Assembly: GCA_005880695.1 (NCBI GenBank)
Contig: VBGR01000033.1
Coordinates: 1-64,000, forward strand
Direction of reading: 5' to 3'
DNA: 64,000 nucleotides
From: Chloroflexota bacterium
Lineage (GTDB): Bacteria > Chloroflexota > Dormibacteria > Dormibacterales > Dormibacteraceae
Shown here piece after piece: positions 7,871-17,718 of this stretch. The position numbers and the translations under genes are program-made. The notes below the pieces were generated by a model that did not search any database, was not told the origin of the DNA, and saw only the letters and a list, made by a program, of their open reading frames with translations. The stretch's first letter is position 1. Each line of letters begins with the position of its first letter.

Positions 7871-8252
7871 ACCGGCTGAGCCGGGCATCGCGCCTCAAGG
7901 GGAGTGCTCCCACCTCAAACAAGGGGGTCGGCTGACCCCAGAGGTCGCCCGGCTCGGCCAGCTCTGGCGGGCGCACCTGTCGAGCCCTCCGCTGGCCGGC
8001 AGGCGGACCGACACCCGCCGTCAGGAGATCGCGCTCTTCGAGTCCTGGCTCGGATCGATCGTGGAAGCCGTCCTGGAACGCCCCGACGGAACCTTGAGTC
8101 CTGCGCACGCCCGCCTGCTCGCGATCCGCGAGGCGGAGGGCAACCAGGAGATCTGGGCGGCGGCCGGTGAACTGGGCGAGCCGGCGCGCGCCTATGTCGC
8201 CCGCCTGTTGGCCATTCAGGAGCTGCTGAGCAAGCTCCCCCGCGAACGCTAA
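7860..8252 (+). CDS. Hypothetical helical protein
   Basis: A 130-residue protein not assigned to a family. It starts at a GTG that overlaps the end of the isocitrate dehydrogenase gene by 11 nt. The first 25 residues are low in structure, and conserved-looking sequence begins at LTPEVARLGQLWRAHL. The rest is predicted helical, rich in Ala, Glu, Leu and Arg, with no membrane segment and no cysteine pair. The codon use resembles its neighbours, which supports coding. An inverted repeat (GGGGGTC next to GACCCC, around 7923-7940) lies in the 5-prime part. Confidence 0.55.
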   Translation: MRDEPAEPGIAPQGECSHLKQGGRLTPEVARLGQLWRAHLSSPPLAGRRTDTRRQEIALFESWLGSIVEAVLERPDGTLSPAHARLLAIREAEGNQEIWAAAGELGEPARAYVARLLAIQELLSKLPRER

Positions 8253-8260
8253 TCGTCGAT

Positions 8261-8266
8261 TAGAAT
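8261..8266 (+). promoter_or_regulatory. -10 box (TAGAAT) for the carboxypeptidase gene
   Basis: TAGAAT lies 11 nt before the TTG start at 8278, with no Shine-Dalgarno sequence between them. It matches the recurrent near-start -10 pattern. Confidence 0.4.
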
Positions 8267-8277
8267 CTCCCGCGAGC

Positions 8278-9330
8278 TTGATAGCTCGCTCCCCAGTTCT
8301 AGCCAACGTCCAACCCAGGGGGCGCCAGCGAAGCCGCGGCAGGCATCGCAGGCGGCGTGACTTCCTGGCCCTGGCCCTTGCGCTCAGCCTCACGGTGGGC
8401 TGCGGCATGGTCGCTCGGGTGGCGATCCCGGTGACCGCTGCCATCCCGGTCACCGCCACCACCGCCGTCAAGACCGCGGCCCGGCCGGCCGTGAAGCACT
8501 CCCGGCCCGCGGCCGGGATCAGCCGGCAGGCCATGCGCAGCTTCGCCGACCGGTTGGTCCGGCCGTCGATCAACCTGGCCGCTTTCAATCCCGCCGCCGA
8601 GCCGGAAGTGGGCCTCCATGCCAAGAGCGCTCTGCTGGTCGACGGCGACTCGCTCAAGGTGCTCTGGACCCGAGAGCCCAAGCTGCGACGGGCGCCCGCC
8701 AGCCTGACCAAGCTCATGACGGCGGCGGTCGCACTCGACTACGCCGATCTCGACACCCAGGTCAAGGTCACGGGCGCGGCGGCCACCGCCGAGCCGAGCC
8801 GCATGGGTCTCGAAGCGGGGGAGACACTGACGGTCCGCGACCTGCTCTACGGCATGCTGCTGCCCTCCGGCAATGACGCCGCCGAGGCGCTGGCGAGTGG
8901 CATCATTCCCCGCCCCGACTTCATCGCCGCCATGAACCACAAGGCGGCCGACATCGGCATGCGCGACAGCCACTTCAGCACGCCGAGCGGTCTCGACGCT
9001 CCGGGCCTCTACACGACCGCCTACGACCTGGCGATCCTGGCCGCGTACATCGTGCGGACCTACCCTTTCATCGTGCAGGCGGCGCCCACCCGCCAGTACT
9101 CGATCCCGGGCTCGGAGCTGCATAAGGCGTATTCGCTCACCAATGGCAACCACCTCCTGGCCATCTACCCCGGCGCCACCGGGCTCAAGCCAGGCTTCAC
9201 CGACGAAGCCGGGCTCTGCATAGTCGCCACAGCGACCCGAGGCAACCGCCATCTGCTGGCGGTGCTCATGGGCTCGGACATCGTTTACGGCGACGCGGTC
9301 CGCTTCCTGGACTACGGTTTCTCGACGTGA
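8278..9330 (+). CDS. D-alanyl-D-alanine carboxypeptidase, S11 family
   Basis: A 350-residue penicillin-binding protein of the DacA/DacF type that trims the terminal D-Ala from peptidoglycan peptides outside the membrane. It has a basic N-terminus with many Arg residues, then a hydrophobic signal/anchor (about 28-52) ending in TVGC, a weak lipobox. Active-site motifs are SLTK (Ser142, Lys145) and SGN (197-199). The third motif, usually KTG, reads KPG (304-306, in GLKPGFTDEAG). No C-terminal amphipathic anchor domain is evident. The start is a TTG behind a TAGAAT box. Confidence 0.85.
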   Translation: MIARSPVLANVQPRGRQRSRGRHRRRRDFLALALALSLTVGCGMVARVAIPVTAAIPVTATTAVKTAARPAVKHSRPAAGISRQAMRSFADRLVRPSINLAAFNPAAEPEVGLHAKSALLVDGDSLKVLWTREPKLRRAPASLTKLMTAAVALDYADLDTQVKVTGAAATAEPSRMGLEAGETLTVRDLLYGMLLPSGNDAAEALASGIIPRPDFIAAMNHKAADIGMRDSHFSTPSGLDAPGLYTTAYDLAILAAYIVRTYPFIVQAAPTRQYSIPGSELHKAYSLTNGNHLLAIYPGATGLKPGFTDEAGLCIVATATRGNRHLLAVLMGSDIVYGDAVRFLDYGFST

Positions 9331-9390
9331 AGGAGCCCGCGAATAGAGGCGTCCTCGGCGTCAGCCACGCGGCCTCTTAACGCGGACTTC

Positions 9391-10683
<1,293 letters not shown>

Positions 10684-10699
10684 CGCGCGTGACGCGCGG

Positions 10700-11860
10700 G
10701 TGAGACCCGGCTCCCGGACGGTTCACGGAGGTTACCGGCCGGGGGTGCGCGGCTCGCTCGCGCCGCCCATCTTTCAGACCAGCGTCTGGGTCTACGGCGA
10801 GCTGGAGGACTATGACGCGGTCGCGCGCGGAGACCGGCCAGGGCACTTGTACGGGCGCAACTCCAACGAGAACGTCGCCATGCTGGAGACGGCACTGGCC
10901 GAGCTCGAAGGAGCCGAGGCCGGGGTCGCCACGTCCTCCGGGATGGCCGCGATCCTGGTCGCCGTCCGGGCGCTGGCGCCGAAGCCCGCGCCGATCGTGG
11001 CGCCACTCGACCTCTACGGTGGGACGTTGGCGCTCTTTCGAAACGAGCTGGAACCGGCCGGCTACGCGCTGCGTCTGGTCGACTTCGACGACCAAGGAGC
11101 GCTGCGCAAGGCGCTCGTCGGAGCAGGACTGGCCCTCTCGGAGACGATCACCAACCCGCTCGTGAGAGTCGCCGATTTGCCGGTCGTAACGCGGCTCGCC
11201 GCCGAGCTTGGAGTTCCCGTCCTCGTCGACAACACCTTCGCCACGCCAATCCTCTGCCGCCCGCTCGAGCTGGGGGCGACCACAGTCGTCCACAGTGTCA
11301 GCAAGTACATCGGTGGCCACAGCGATCTGATCGCGGGTGTGGTCTTGGGCTCGGCAGCCCTGACGGCGGACGCTCGCCGCCGCTCGGTCCTGCTCGGCAC
11401 GACGCTCGGTCCCTTCGAGGCCTGGCTGGCGGTGCGCGGTCTACGAACCCTCGCGCTCCGGATGCCGCGTCATAGCGCGAGCGCCCTCCAGCTGGCGGAG
11501 TCTCTGCGGGAAGCACCCGGCGTCAACGGCGTCCACTACCCGACTCTGTCCGGCGTGGCCCAGGAGGAGGTCTCTCGCCGGCTGCTGCCTGACGGCGCCG
11601 GCGGCATGCTGGCCATCCAGCTCGACGGCGGCCGGCCCGCCGTGCAGCGCTTGATGGAGAGGCTCCGAATGACGACTTTCGCCGCCAGCCTGGGTGGTGT
11701 CGAGACCACCATTTCCCACCCCGAGGTGACCTCCCACCGCGCGCTCAGCGCCGCTGAGCGATCGGCTCTCGGGATCGGGCCGGGCACGGTTCGGGTCTCA
11801 GTGGGACTGGAGGAGCCGGAGGACATCGTCGAGGACTTCGCGCAGGCGCTCAGTCCCTGA
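10700..11860 (+). CDS. Cys/Met metabolism PLP enzyme (cystathionine gamma-synthase/lyase family)
   Basis: A 386-residue PLP-dependent enzyme. The Schiff-base lysine is Lys202 in HSVSKYIGGHSD, and the phosphate-binding loop is SSGMAAI near residue 80. YGRNSNENVAMLE is the usual YxRxxNPT-like substrate/cofactor segment. Family members carry out gamma-synthase, beta/gamma-lyase or O-acetylhomoserine sulfhydrylase reactions, and the exact one cannot be fixed from sequence. The proximity of CysM (300 nt downstream) suggests sulfur amino acid metabolism. Its GTG start follows short GTGACGCGC tandem repeats. Confidence 0.85.
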   Translation: MRPGSRTVHGGYRPGVRGSLAPPIFQTSVWVYGELEDYDAVARGDRPGHLYGRNSNENVAMLETALAELEGAEAGVATSSGMAAILVAVRALAPKPAPIVAPLDLYGGTLALFRNELEPAGYALRLVDFDDQGALRKALVGAGLALSETITNPLVRVADLPVVTRLAAELGVPVLVDNTFATPILCRPLELGATTVVHSVSKYIGGHSDLIAGVVLGSAALTADARRRSVLLGTTLGPFEAWLAVRGLRTLALRMPRHSASALQLAESLREAPGVNGVHYPTLSGVAQEEVSRRLLPDGAGGMLAIQLDGGRPAVQRLMERLRMTTFAASLGGVETTISHPEVTSHRALSAAERSALGIGPGTVRVSVGLEEPEDIVEDFAQALSP

Positions 11861-11864
11861 GCCG

Positions 11865-12113
11865 GTGCGGCCGTACACCTTCGTCCAGCTGTTCGAGGTC
11901 CTGCTCTTCGGAGGCGTGGTCATCTATGGAACCCTGGCCACGCCCGACAGGCATCCGTCACTCGTCGTGGCCGGGGCGGGCTTGCTGCTCGGCAAGGCGG
12001 TCCTCAACATCCTCGCGCCGGAGGGCGGGAGCCTGATCAGGCGGAGCCTCGTCGGGTATGCGGCAGGTGCGGTATTTGCCGGCCTCGGCATCGTGCTCAT
12101 CCACACGCTCTAG
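11865..12113 (+). CDS. Small membrane protein, function unknown
   Basis: An 82-residue protein with three hydrophobic segments (about 8-25, 31-50 and 60-80) and a short charged loop. No family was recognised. It begins at a GTG 4 nt after the PLP enzyme stop, so it is very likely cotranscribed. A perfect GC-rich hairpin follows its stop codon. Confidence 0.55.
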   Translation: MRPYTFVQLFEVLLFGGVVIYGTLATPDRHPSLVVAGAGLLLGKAVLNILAPEGGSLIRRSLVGYAAGAVFAGLGIVLIHTL

Positions 12114-12114
12114 A

Positions 12115-12133
12115 GGGCCCGGAATTCCGGGCC
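12115..12133 (+). terminator. GC-rich hairpin after the small membrane protein gene
   Basis: GGCCCGG-AATT-CCGGGCC is a perfect 7-bp stem with a 4-nt loop. No T-run follows, so it may be a weak terminator, a processing hairpin or a regulator site upstream of cysM. Confidence 0.4.
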
Positions 12134-12149
12134 TCACAAACCCGGTACC

Positions 12150-12155
12150 TAAACT
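12150..12155 (+). promoter_or_regulatory. Leaderless-type -10 box (TAAACT) for cysM
   Basis: TAAACT lies 12-15 nt before the GTG/ATG pair at 12168/12171. It makes the in-frame TTG at 12156 an unlikely start, because the transcript would begin downstream of it. Confidence 0.45.
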
Positions 12156-12170
12156 TTGACCAGGCACGTG

Positions 12171-13085
12171 ATGATCCGCGACCGCGCCGAGGCCCGGCGC
12201 CTTCTCGAACTCGTCGGCAACACGCCACTGCTCAAGATTCGGCTCTTCGAGCGGATGTTCCCGCGTCTCGAGGTTTACGCGAAAGCCGAATGGTTCAACC
12301 CCGGCGGCTCTGTGAAGGATCGCGCAGCACTGGCCATGATCGAGGACGGGGAACGGCGTGGGGCACTCCGCCCGGGTCAGACCATCATCGATTCCACCTC
12401 CGGCAACACCGGCATCGCCTACGCGCTGGTGGGCGCGGCCAAGGGCTACCCAGTGAAGCTGGTCATGCCGCGCAACGTGAGCGGGGAGCGCAAGGAGCTG
12501 GTCGCCGCCTATGGCGCCGAGGTTGAGTTCTCCGATGCGCTGGAAGGCTCGGACGGCGCCATCCGGCTGGTCCGTGAGCTGGTTGCAGCTGCGCCGGAGA
12601 AATACTTCTACCCCGACCAGTATTCGAACCCCGCCAACTGGCGGGCCCACTACGACGGCACGGGGGTTGAGATCCTGGAGCAGACCGGCGGCCGCGTGAC
12701 CCATTTCGTGGCCGGGCTCGGCACGACCGGCACCTTCGTCGGAACCGCCCGCCGCCTGAAGGAGCACGGCCCTGGCATCACGGCGATTGCGGTGATGCCC
12801 GAGGAGTTTCACGGGCTCGAGGGCATGAAGCACCTGCCGAGTTCGATCGTCCCCCGGATCTGGGACCCGGGAGTCGCCGACGAGCTCTGGACGGCGCCCA
12901 CCGAACCCAGCTACGAGCTGGCCAGGGCGATCGCCCGGAGCGAAGGTTTGCTGGTCGGACACTCTTCCGGCGCGGCCCTCTGGGCCGTCGGCCAGCTGGC
13001 GGAGCGGATCGGTGAAGGCGTGGTGGTGACGGTCTTTCCCGACTCCGGGGACCGTTACCTGTCCTCGGGCCTCTACCGGCGTTGA
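12171..13085 (+). CDS. cysM: Cysteine synthase, CysM-like
   Basis: A 304-residue fold-type II PLP enzyme. PLP binds Lys49 (NPGGSVKDRAA), and STSGNTGIA (75-83) is the substrate loop. GLGTTGTFVG matches the phosphate cradle GTGGT of the family. It makes cysteine from O-acetylserine or O-phosphoserine with sulfide or a sulfur-carrier thiocarboxylate. The next gene encodes a JAMM peptidase, as in the mycobacterial mec-cysO-cysM set, which favours the carrier-dependent (CysM) reading over CysK. No carrier gene is adjacent. The start is placed at ATG 12171 (GTG 12168 is equally possible), given the -10 box upstream. Confidence 0.88.
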   Translation: MIRDRAEARRLLELVGNTPLLKIRLFERMFPRLEVYAKAEWFNPGGSVKDRAALAMIEDGERRGALRPGQTIIDSTSGNTGIAYALVGAAKGYPVKLVMPRNVSGERKELVAAYGAEVEFSDALEGSDGAIRLVRELVAAAPEKYFYPDQYSNPANWRAHYDGTGVEILEQTGGRVTHFVAGLGTTGTFVGTARRLKEHGPGITAIAVMPEEFHGLEGMKHLPSSIVPRIWDPGVADELWTAPTEPSYELARAIARSEGLLVGHSSGAALWAVGQLAERIGEGVVVTVFPDSGDRYLSSGLYRR

Positions 13086-13492
13086 GAGTTTCGCCCGCGG
13101 CGCTCGACGCCATCAAGCAACACGCGGAGGAGGGTTACCCGCACGAGATCTGCGGGCTCCTGCTGGGTCCTCGTGGCAGCGGCCGGGTCACGGAAGCCGC
13201 GCGAGCACGCAACACGAACGTAGACCGGCCCAACGACCGCTATGAGATCGATCCCTCGGACATGCTCCGCATCCAGCGGGCTGCCGACGACAACGGCCTG
13301 GACGTCCTCGGCTACTACCACAGCCATCCCGACCATCCCGCCCGGCCGTCGCGGACCGACGCCGACGCGGCCTGGGCGGGTCCCCTCTACCTGATCGTCT
13401 CCTGCGAGCGCGGCAAGGTCGTGGACGCCAACGCCTTCATCGCCCAGGAGGACCGCGGTCCGTTCCGAGACGAACCGCTCGAGCTGGCTTAA
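13082..13492 (+). CDS. JAMM/MPN+ metalloprotease (Mec-like)
   Basis: A 136-residue stand-alone JAMM domain. The zinc site is complete: Glu22 (HEICGLLLG), then H80-S-H82 with seven residues to S90 and D93 (HSHPDHPARPSRTD). Prokaryotic members cleave the C-terminal glycine linkage of sulfur-carrier or ubiquitin-like proteins; Mec in mycobacteria frees cysteine from CysO-Cys. It overlaps the cysM stop by 4 nt (TTGA), so the two are translated together. The likely substrate is a ThiS/MoaD-like carrier, and the only one in this window is at 32401-32604. Confidence 0.88.
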   Translation: MRVSPAALDAIKQHAEEGYPHEICGLLLGPRGSGRVTEAARARNTNVDRPNDRYEIDPSDMLRIQRAADDNGLDVLGYYHSHPDHPARPSRTDADAAWAGPLYLIVSCERGKVVDANAFIAQEDRGPFRDEPLELA

Positions 13493-13547
13493 CCGCAACG
13501 TAGTCGGGATCGGCGTCGCCGACCTTCTCGCCGACTTCAACTACGAG

Positions 13548-14654
13548 ATGGTGCTGGCGGTTCTGCCGCTGTTCGTCACGGCCGGCCTCGGCGCCCCCGC
13601 CTTCGCCGTGGGCGTAGTCGAGGGCGTGGCCGATGGCTCGGCTGCACTGGTGAAGGTGGCCAGCGGCTGGTACAGCGACCGCACCGGCCGCCGCAAGGCC
13701 ATCGCGGTCGCCGGCTACGCCACCACGGTGGTCGGGCACGGAGCGCTGGTGCTGATCGCCGCTTGGCCGCTCGTGGTCGTCGCGCGCGGCCTGGCCTGGA
13801 TGGGCCGCGGTCTCCGCCAGCCGATCCGCTCGGCGATGTTGGCAGGCTCGGTCCGGGATGCCGACCTGGGCAAGGCGTTCGGCTTCCACGAAGCCCTGGA
13901 CACGGTCGGCGCCCTGCTCGGTCCGGCCGTCGCCTGGGCGATCCTGGCAACCGGCGGCAGCTTCCGGACGATCTTCCTGGTTGCTCTCGCTCCGGGCGTC
14001 TTGACCGTGCTCGCGTTCGCGACTCTGACGGGCGACCCCCGGCGGGCCGCACCAGCGCCGGCGCCAGTCTGGCAGCCCCTGCCGCGCCAGTTCTGGCGGC
14101 TGGTCGCGGCGGTGGCCGTCTTCGGCGCCGGCAACTTTGCGCCGGCTTTCCTGATCCTGCGCGCAGCGGAGATGCTCCGGCCGGAACTGGGCCGGCCGGC
14201 GGCGACCGCCGGGGCGATCCTCTTCTTCATCGGTTACAACGCCGTCGGTGCGGCCGCCTCCTTCCCAGCTGGCTGGCTGGCCGACCGGCTCGGCCAGGCC
14301 CGCGTTCTGACCGGGGCGTACCTCCTCTTCGCGCTCGCCTGCCTCGCCGGTGTGGCCGGCCACGGCCCGATCGCGGTGGGCTTGATGGCGATCCCCGCCG
14401 GCGCTCAGGCGGCGCTGGTGACCGCGGGCGAGCACGCGCTGGCCGGGGCGCTCGTCGAGGAGCGGATCCGCGGTACCGCTTATGGGGTCCTGAACGGGGT
14501 CAACGGCCTCGGCGACCTCGTCTCGAGCCTGCTGACCGGCGCGCTCTGGACTCTCGCCGGACCGGTCACGGGGCTGCTCTACGGCACGCTGCTGGCCGTC
14601 GCCGGCGCCGCGGCACTAGCAATTTTGAACCCCAAGAGGTTCGCGCCAGCCTGA
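13548..14654 (+). CDS. Major facilitator superfamily transporter
   Basis: A 368-residue (as called) MFS permease with about 11-12 hydrophobic helices. It has the conserved loop 2-3 motif GWYSDRTGRRK and a second GWLADRLGQARV. The substrate is unknown. The reading frame stays open upstream of this ATG and encodes NVVGIGVADLLADFNYE, which looks like the missing start of helix 1, but no ATG, GTG, TTG or CTG is available there. The true start is therefore unresolved. The 3-prime end overlaps the convergent gpgS gene by 39 nt. Confidence 0.8.
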   Translation: MVLAVLPLFVTAGLGAPAFAVGVVEGVADGSAALVKVASGWYSDRTGRRKAIAVAGYATTVVGHGALVLIAAWPLVVVARGLAWMGRGLRQPIRSAMLAGSVRDADLGKAFGFHEALDTVGALLGPAVAWAILATGGSFRTIFLVALAPGVLTVLAFATLTGDPRRAAPAPAPVWQPLPRQFWRLVAAVAVFGAGNFAPAFLILRAAEMLRPELGRPAATAGAILFFIGYNAVGAAASFPAGWLADRLGQARVLTGAYLLFALACLAGVAGHGPIAVGLMAIPAGAQAALVTAGEHALAGALVEERIRGTAYGVLNGVNGLGDLVSSLLTGALWTLAGPVTGLLYGTLLAVAGAAALAILNPKRFAPA

Positions 14655-16517
14655 CCTCACGGCGTGGCGGCGGGCGAGGTACTCCGGCACCTGGGCCAGG
14701 GCCGGCCGCTCGTGGTCCTCGATGTCCTTCAGCTCCAGGAAGAAGCGGTCGTTCTCGTAATGGATCAGCTTCATCGAGCGGTTGATCTCCTCCAGGAGAT
14801 GCATCCGGTGGCGATCGCCCAGGCGCTTCAGCGCCACCTGCATGATCGCGAACGCCATCTTGGAGAGGTCGAAGAGCTCCTGGTTACGGTGGATGCGCAT
14901 GCCCAGGTCGACCTGGGCGATGGAGTTCAGCCCGAAGGTCTCGAGGATGTCGATGAGGAGGCCGATCTCGACTCCATAACCCGTGAAGAAGGGCAGCTGC
15001 TCGAGCATCGAGCGGCGCCCGGCGTACTCGCCTGACAAGGGCTGCAGCACGCCCGAGAGCTCCGGGTAGAAGAGGTTGATGACTGGGCGGGCTGTGAGCT
15101 CGGTAACCCGGCCGCCGCCGGCCGTCACCTGCTCGCCGCCGAACCGTAGGGGTCGCTTGTAGAAGCCCTTGACGTAGCTGATCCGGGTGTCCGCCAGGAG
15201 CGGCCCGAGGACGCCGTAGACGAACCGGGGGGTGAAGTTCGAGATGTCGGTGTCGCACCAGGCGACGATGTCGCCCCTCAGGTGATGGAGGCTTTTCCAG
15301 AGGGCTTCGCCCTTGCCCGTGAAGGAGCCGTACTCGGGCAGGATGTTCGGATGCTGGACGACCTCGGCGCCCGCCGCGCGGGCGGCCTCCACGGTCCCGT
15401 CCTGAGAGCCACTGTCGACGACCACCAGCTCGTCCAGCAGGCGGTGCCTCTCCATCAGGACCTCCCGGCAGCCCCGCACGATGTCGCCGATAGTCGCCTC
15501 CTCGTTCAGGGTCGGGAGAGCCAGGCTGATGGTCAGACCCTGGCGCTGCTTCAGCTCCCGCAGCCGGTCGAGGTCGCGGAACTCGCGGGAGTGGAACGTG
15601 TTCTCTGCGAACCAGCGGTCGACCCTGGAGGAGAGCTGCCGCTCGCTGATCGTGGGCATGTAAGCGGGCTCCGCGGCGGCGTCGCCGCGCGCGATCAGGC
15701 GAGCGCTCTTCACCAGCAGCACCGTCCCGGGCAGCCGGCGCACCGTCCGCGCCAGGCTGGAGGAGACCAGCATTGGAGACCGTTTGAACTCGGCCTGGGC
15801 GCCGAGCACTGTCAGCTTGTGGCGGATCGACTCCTCCAGGATCGCCAGGCCCGGCTGGGCTGACTCCACCTCCACGATCGACAGCCCGGGATGGGTGAAG
15901 TCGGCGACCAGCTCGTGGAAGTGGTCCGCCTCCTTGCGCCGGCGCTCACCGGAAAGTGGCGTGCGGTAGACGTGCATTGCGGTGACCCGCGCGCCGTACG
16001 CGTAGGCGACAGCCTCGGCGGTCTGGAGCGCCAACCGGGCACTCGGTCCGCCCCGCACCGGCACCAGCACGCTGTCGATGTCGCGCGGCACACCGTCCGG
16101 GTCGGGCCGGACCAGGACCAGGTCGGTCGGCGGGTCGGAGACCAGGTTCGCGATCACCGAGCTGACGCCGGGGCGGATCGCGAGGCCGGGCCACTCCAGG
16201 ACGAGCAGGTCGGCGTGCCGCTCATAGGCGGCCTCCCGGATGCCCTGGGCCACGTCGTGGGCCACCCGCACCTCGACGCCGAAGCTGGGCGCGGCCTCCG
16301 CCTCGAGCGCGTTGATCCGCTGCAGCAACCGCCGGTAGCGACGAGCCACGGTGACCCCGCGTGAGATCGGCTGGCCGGGTGGGACCTCGACGATTCCGAG
16401 CAGGCTGCCCTGGCCGTGGCCGTGGCTCAGGAGCGCGGCGCCAACCTGGAGCAGGTCGGCCGCGTGGCGGGCACCAAGGATTGGGATCAGGACCTGGAAG
16501 CGCGGCTCAGGCGGCAG
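14616..16517 (-). CDS. gpgS: Glucosyl-3-phosphoglycerate synthase fused to UspA-like domains
   Basis: A 633-residue protein when read from a CTG at 16517. Residues 1-130 and about 140-275 are two universal-stress-protein-like domains; the first includes FQVLIPILGARHAADLLQVG, which lies upstream of the first canonical start (GTG 16349). The C-terminal half is a GT-A glycosyltransferase with ISLALPTLNEEATI, VVDSGSQDGT and the metal motif CDTDISNF, matching GT81 GpgS. GpgS transfers glucose to 3-phosphoglycerate, the first step to glucosylglycerate and methylglucose polysaccharides. It overlaps the end of the GT4 gene by 11 nt and is last in the minus-strand sugar operon. Confidence 0.85.
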   Translation of the reverse strand: MPPEPRFQVLIPILGARHAADLLQVGAALLSHGHGQGSLLGIVEVPPGQPISRGVTVARRYRRLLQRINALEAEAAPSFGVEVRVAHDVAQGIREAAYERHADLLVLEWPGLAIRPGVSSVIANLVSDPPTDLVLVRPDPDGVPRDIDSVLVPVRGGPSARLALQTAEAVAYAYGARVTAMHVYRTPLSGERRRKEADHFHELVADFTHPGLSIVEVESAQPGLAILEESIRHKLTVLGAQAEFKRSPMLVSSSLARTVRRLPGTVLLVKSARLIARGDAAAEPAYMPTISERQLSSRVDRWFAENTFHSREFRDLDRLRELKQRQGLTISLALPTLNEEATIGDIVRGCREVLMERHRLLDELVVVDSGSQDGTVEAARAAGAEVVQHPNILPEYGSFTGKGEALWKSLHHLRGDIVAWCDTDISNFTPRFVYGVLGPLLADTRISYVKGFYKRPLRFGGEQVTAGGGRVTELTARPVINLFYPELSGVLQPLSGEYAGRRSMLEQLPFFTGYGVEIGLLIDILETFGLNSIAQVDLGMRIHRNQELFDLSKMAFAIMQVALKRLGDRHRMHLLEEINRSMKLIHYENDRFFLELKDIEDHERPALAQVPEYLARRHAVRSGWREPLGVQNC

Positions 16518-17718
16518 CGTGGCGGATCACCTCCTCGAGGCGGCCGAGCTGGCGCTCCCACTCGTAGCGGCGCACGTCCGCCTGGAGCCGAGCCTGGCGG
16601 CTCATCAGTGCCTCTCCCAGAGCGGCCGCAACGGAGCCTGCGGGGGCCTCGACTGGAAAAGTCCAGAGGTCGTCGCCGCCTGCTTCGCGGAACACCGGCA
16701 GGTCGCTGCAGACGACCGCGACCCTGGCCAGCCCCGCCTCCAGGACGGGTAGGCCGAAGCCTTCCGACTCGCTCGTGAGCAGCACGGCGCCGGCCAGCTG
16801 GTAGAGCTCGCCCATCATCTCGTCGTCGACGGGATGCCGGCCGCGCTCGGCCAGCTCGTGCAGGAAGATGACCCGATCATCGACGTGGAGTCGGCGCCGC
16901 TCCGCCCGTAGCTCCTCGAAGTAAGCCGCGCCGTCAGTCGAATGCGGTCCCAGCGGGCCGCTGACGACAATCTTCAGCGCCGGCCATTTGTGGCGCAGCT
17001 CGTCGGCGGCCCGGATCGCCAGCTCGATCCGCTTGCGGCGGGTGATCCGAAAGGGCACCAACACCAGAGGATCGGCGTCGAGAAAACCCGCCCGCCGTCC
17101 GAAGCGGACGCTCTCCGGCCGGAGCCCGAGAACGGCCGCCCGGTCGACGCCGTTGGGAACGACCTGGACGCCGCCCGGATCGAGGCCGTAGGCCTCACAG
17201 AGCTGTTCTCGCCGCAGCTCGGAGATCGCCAGATACGCCGTCTTGGGCTGCGGCCGGTGGAGCAGGTCGTAGGGCCAGCCGGGTCGCTGGAACTTCGCGT
17301 ACAGCGGGTTGACCCAGGCGATGTCGTGGGTCCAGGCCAGGATCGGCGGACCCGCCTCCGGCAGCGCGGCGGCGAGCGGCAGGTTGAAGGGCATCGTCAT
17401 CACGTTGTGCGCGATGACAAGGTCGCAGTCCCGGAGCGATGCGCTGAGCTTCTCGCGGAGCAGGGCTTTGAGCCCGTCGAAGCGCGCGCTGACGTCCGCG
17501 CCTCGGCTCAGTGCGACCGCGATCGCCTCGACCTCGGGGTGCCGGGAATCGACCTCGGCTATCAGCTCGCAGTCGCCGCGCCCAGCCACGACCCGCACCG
17601 GCCAACCAGCGCCGGCCAGGAGCTTGCGGTGGCTTTCCACGATCGCCTCCACGCCGCCCAGCACCGGTGCCGCCGTGTAGTGCATCAGGACGATCTTCGG
17701 CTTGGCCCCGGGGCTCAG
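16507..17718 (-). CDS. Glycosyltransferase family 4
   Basis: A 403-residue GT-B enzyme read from CTG 17718, whose CTGA overlaps the stop of the debranching gene. This start includes PKIVLMHYTAAPVLGGVE, the expected first beta strand and glycine loop of GT4; an ATG start at 17685 would cut the strand. Donor-binding motifs are VPNGVD (middle) and SESEGFGLPVLEAGLA (EX7E). The acceptor is unknown. Its position between a glycogen debranching enzyme and GpgS suggests alpha-glucan or glucosylglycerate chemistry. Confidence 0.85.
   Translation of the reverse strand: MSPGAKPKIVLMHYTAAPVLGGVEAIVESHRKLLAGAGWPVRVVAGRGDCELIAEVDSRHPEVEAIAVALSRGADVSARFDGLKALLREKLSASLRDCDLVIAHNVMTMPFNLPLAAALPEAGPPILAWTHDIAWVNPLYAKFQRPGWPYDLLHRPQPKTAYLAISELRREQLCEAYGLDPGGVQVVPNGVDRAAVLGLRPESVRFGRRAGFLDADPLVLVPFRITRRKRIELAIRAADELRHKWPALKIVVSGPLGPHSTDGAAYFEELRAERRRLHVDDRVIFLHELAERGRHPVDDEMMGELYQLAGAVLLTSESEGFGLPVLEAGLARVAVVCSDLPVFREAGGDDLWTFPVEAPAGSVAAALGEALMSRQARLQADVRRYEWERQLGRLEEVIRHAAA

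Noticed and set aside
6719-7888. 389-codon minus-strand frame over isocitrate dehydrogenase
   Set aside because: Shadow of a well-conserved enzyme; no start signal or domain.
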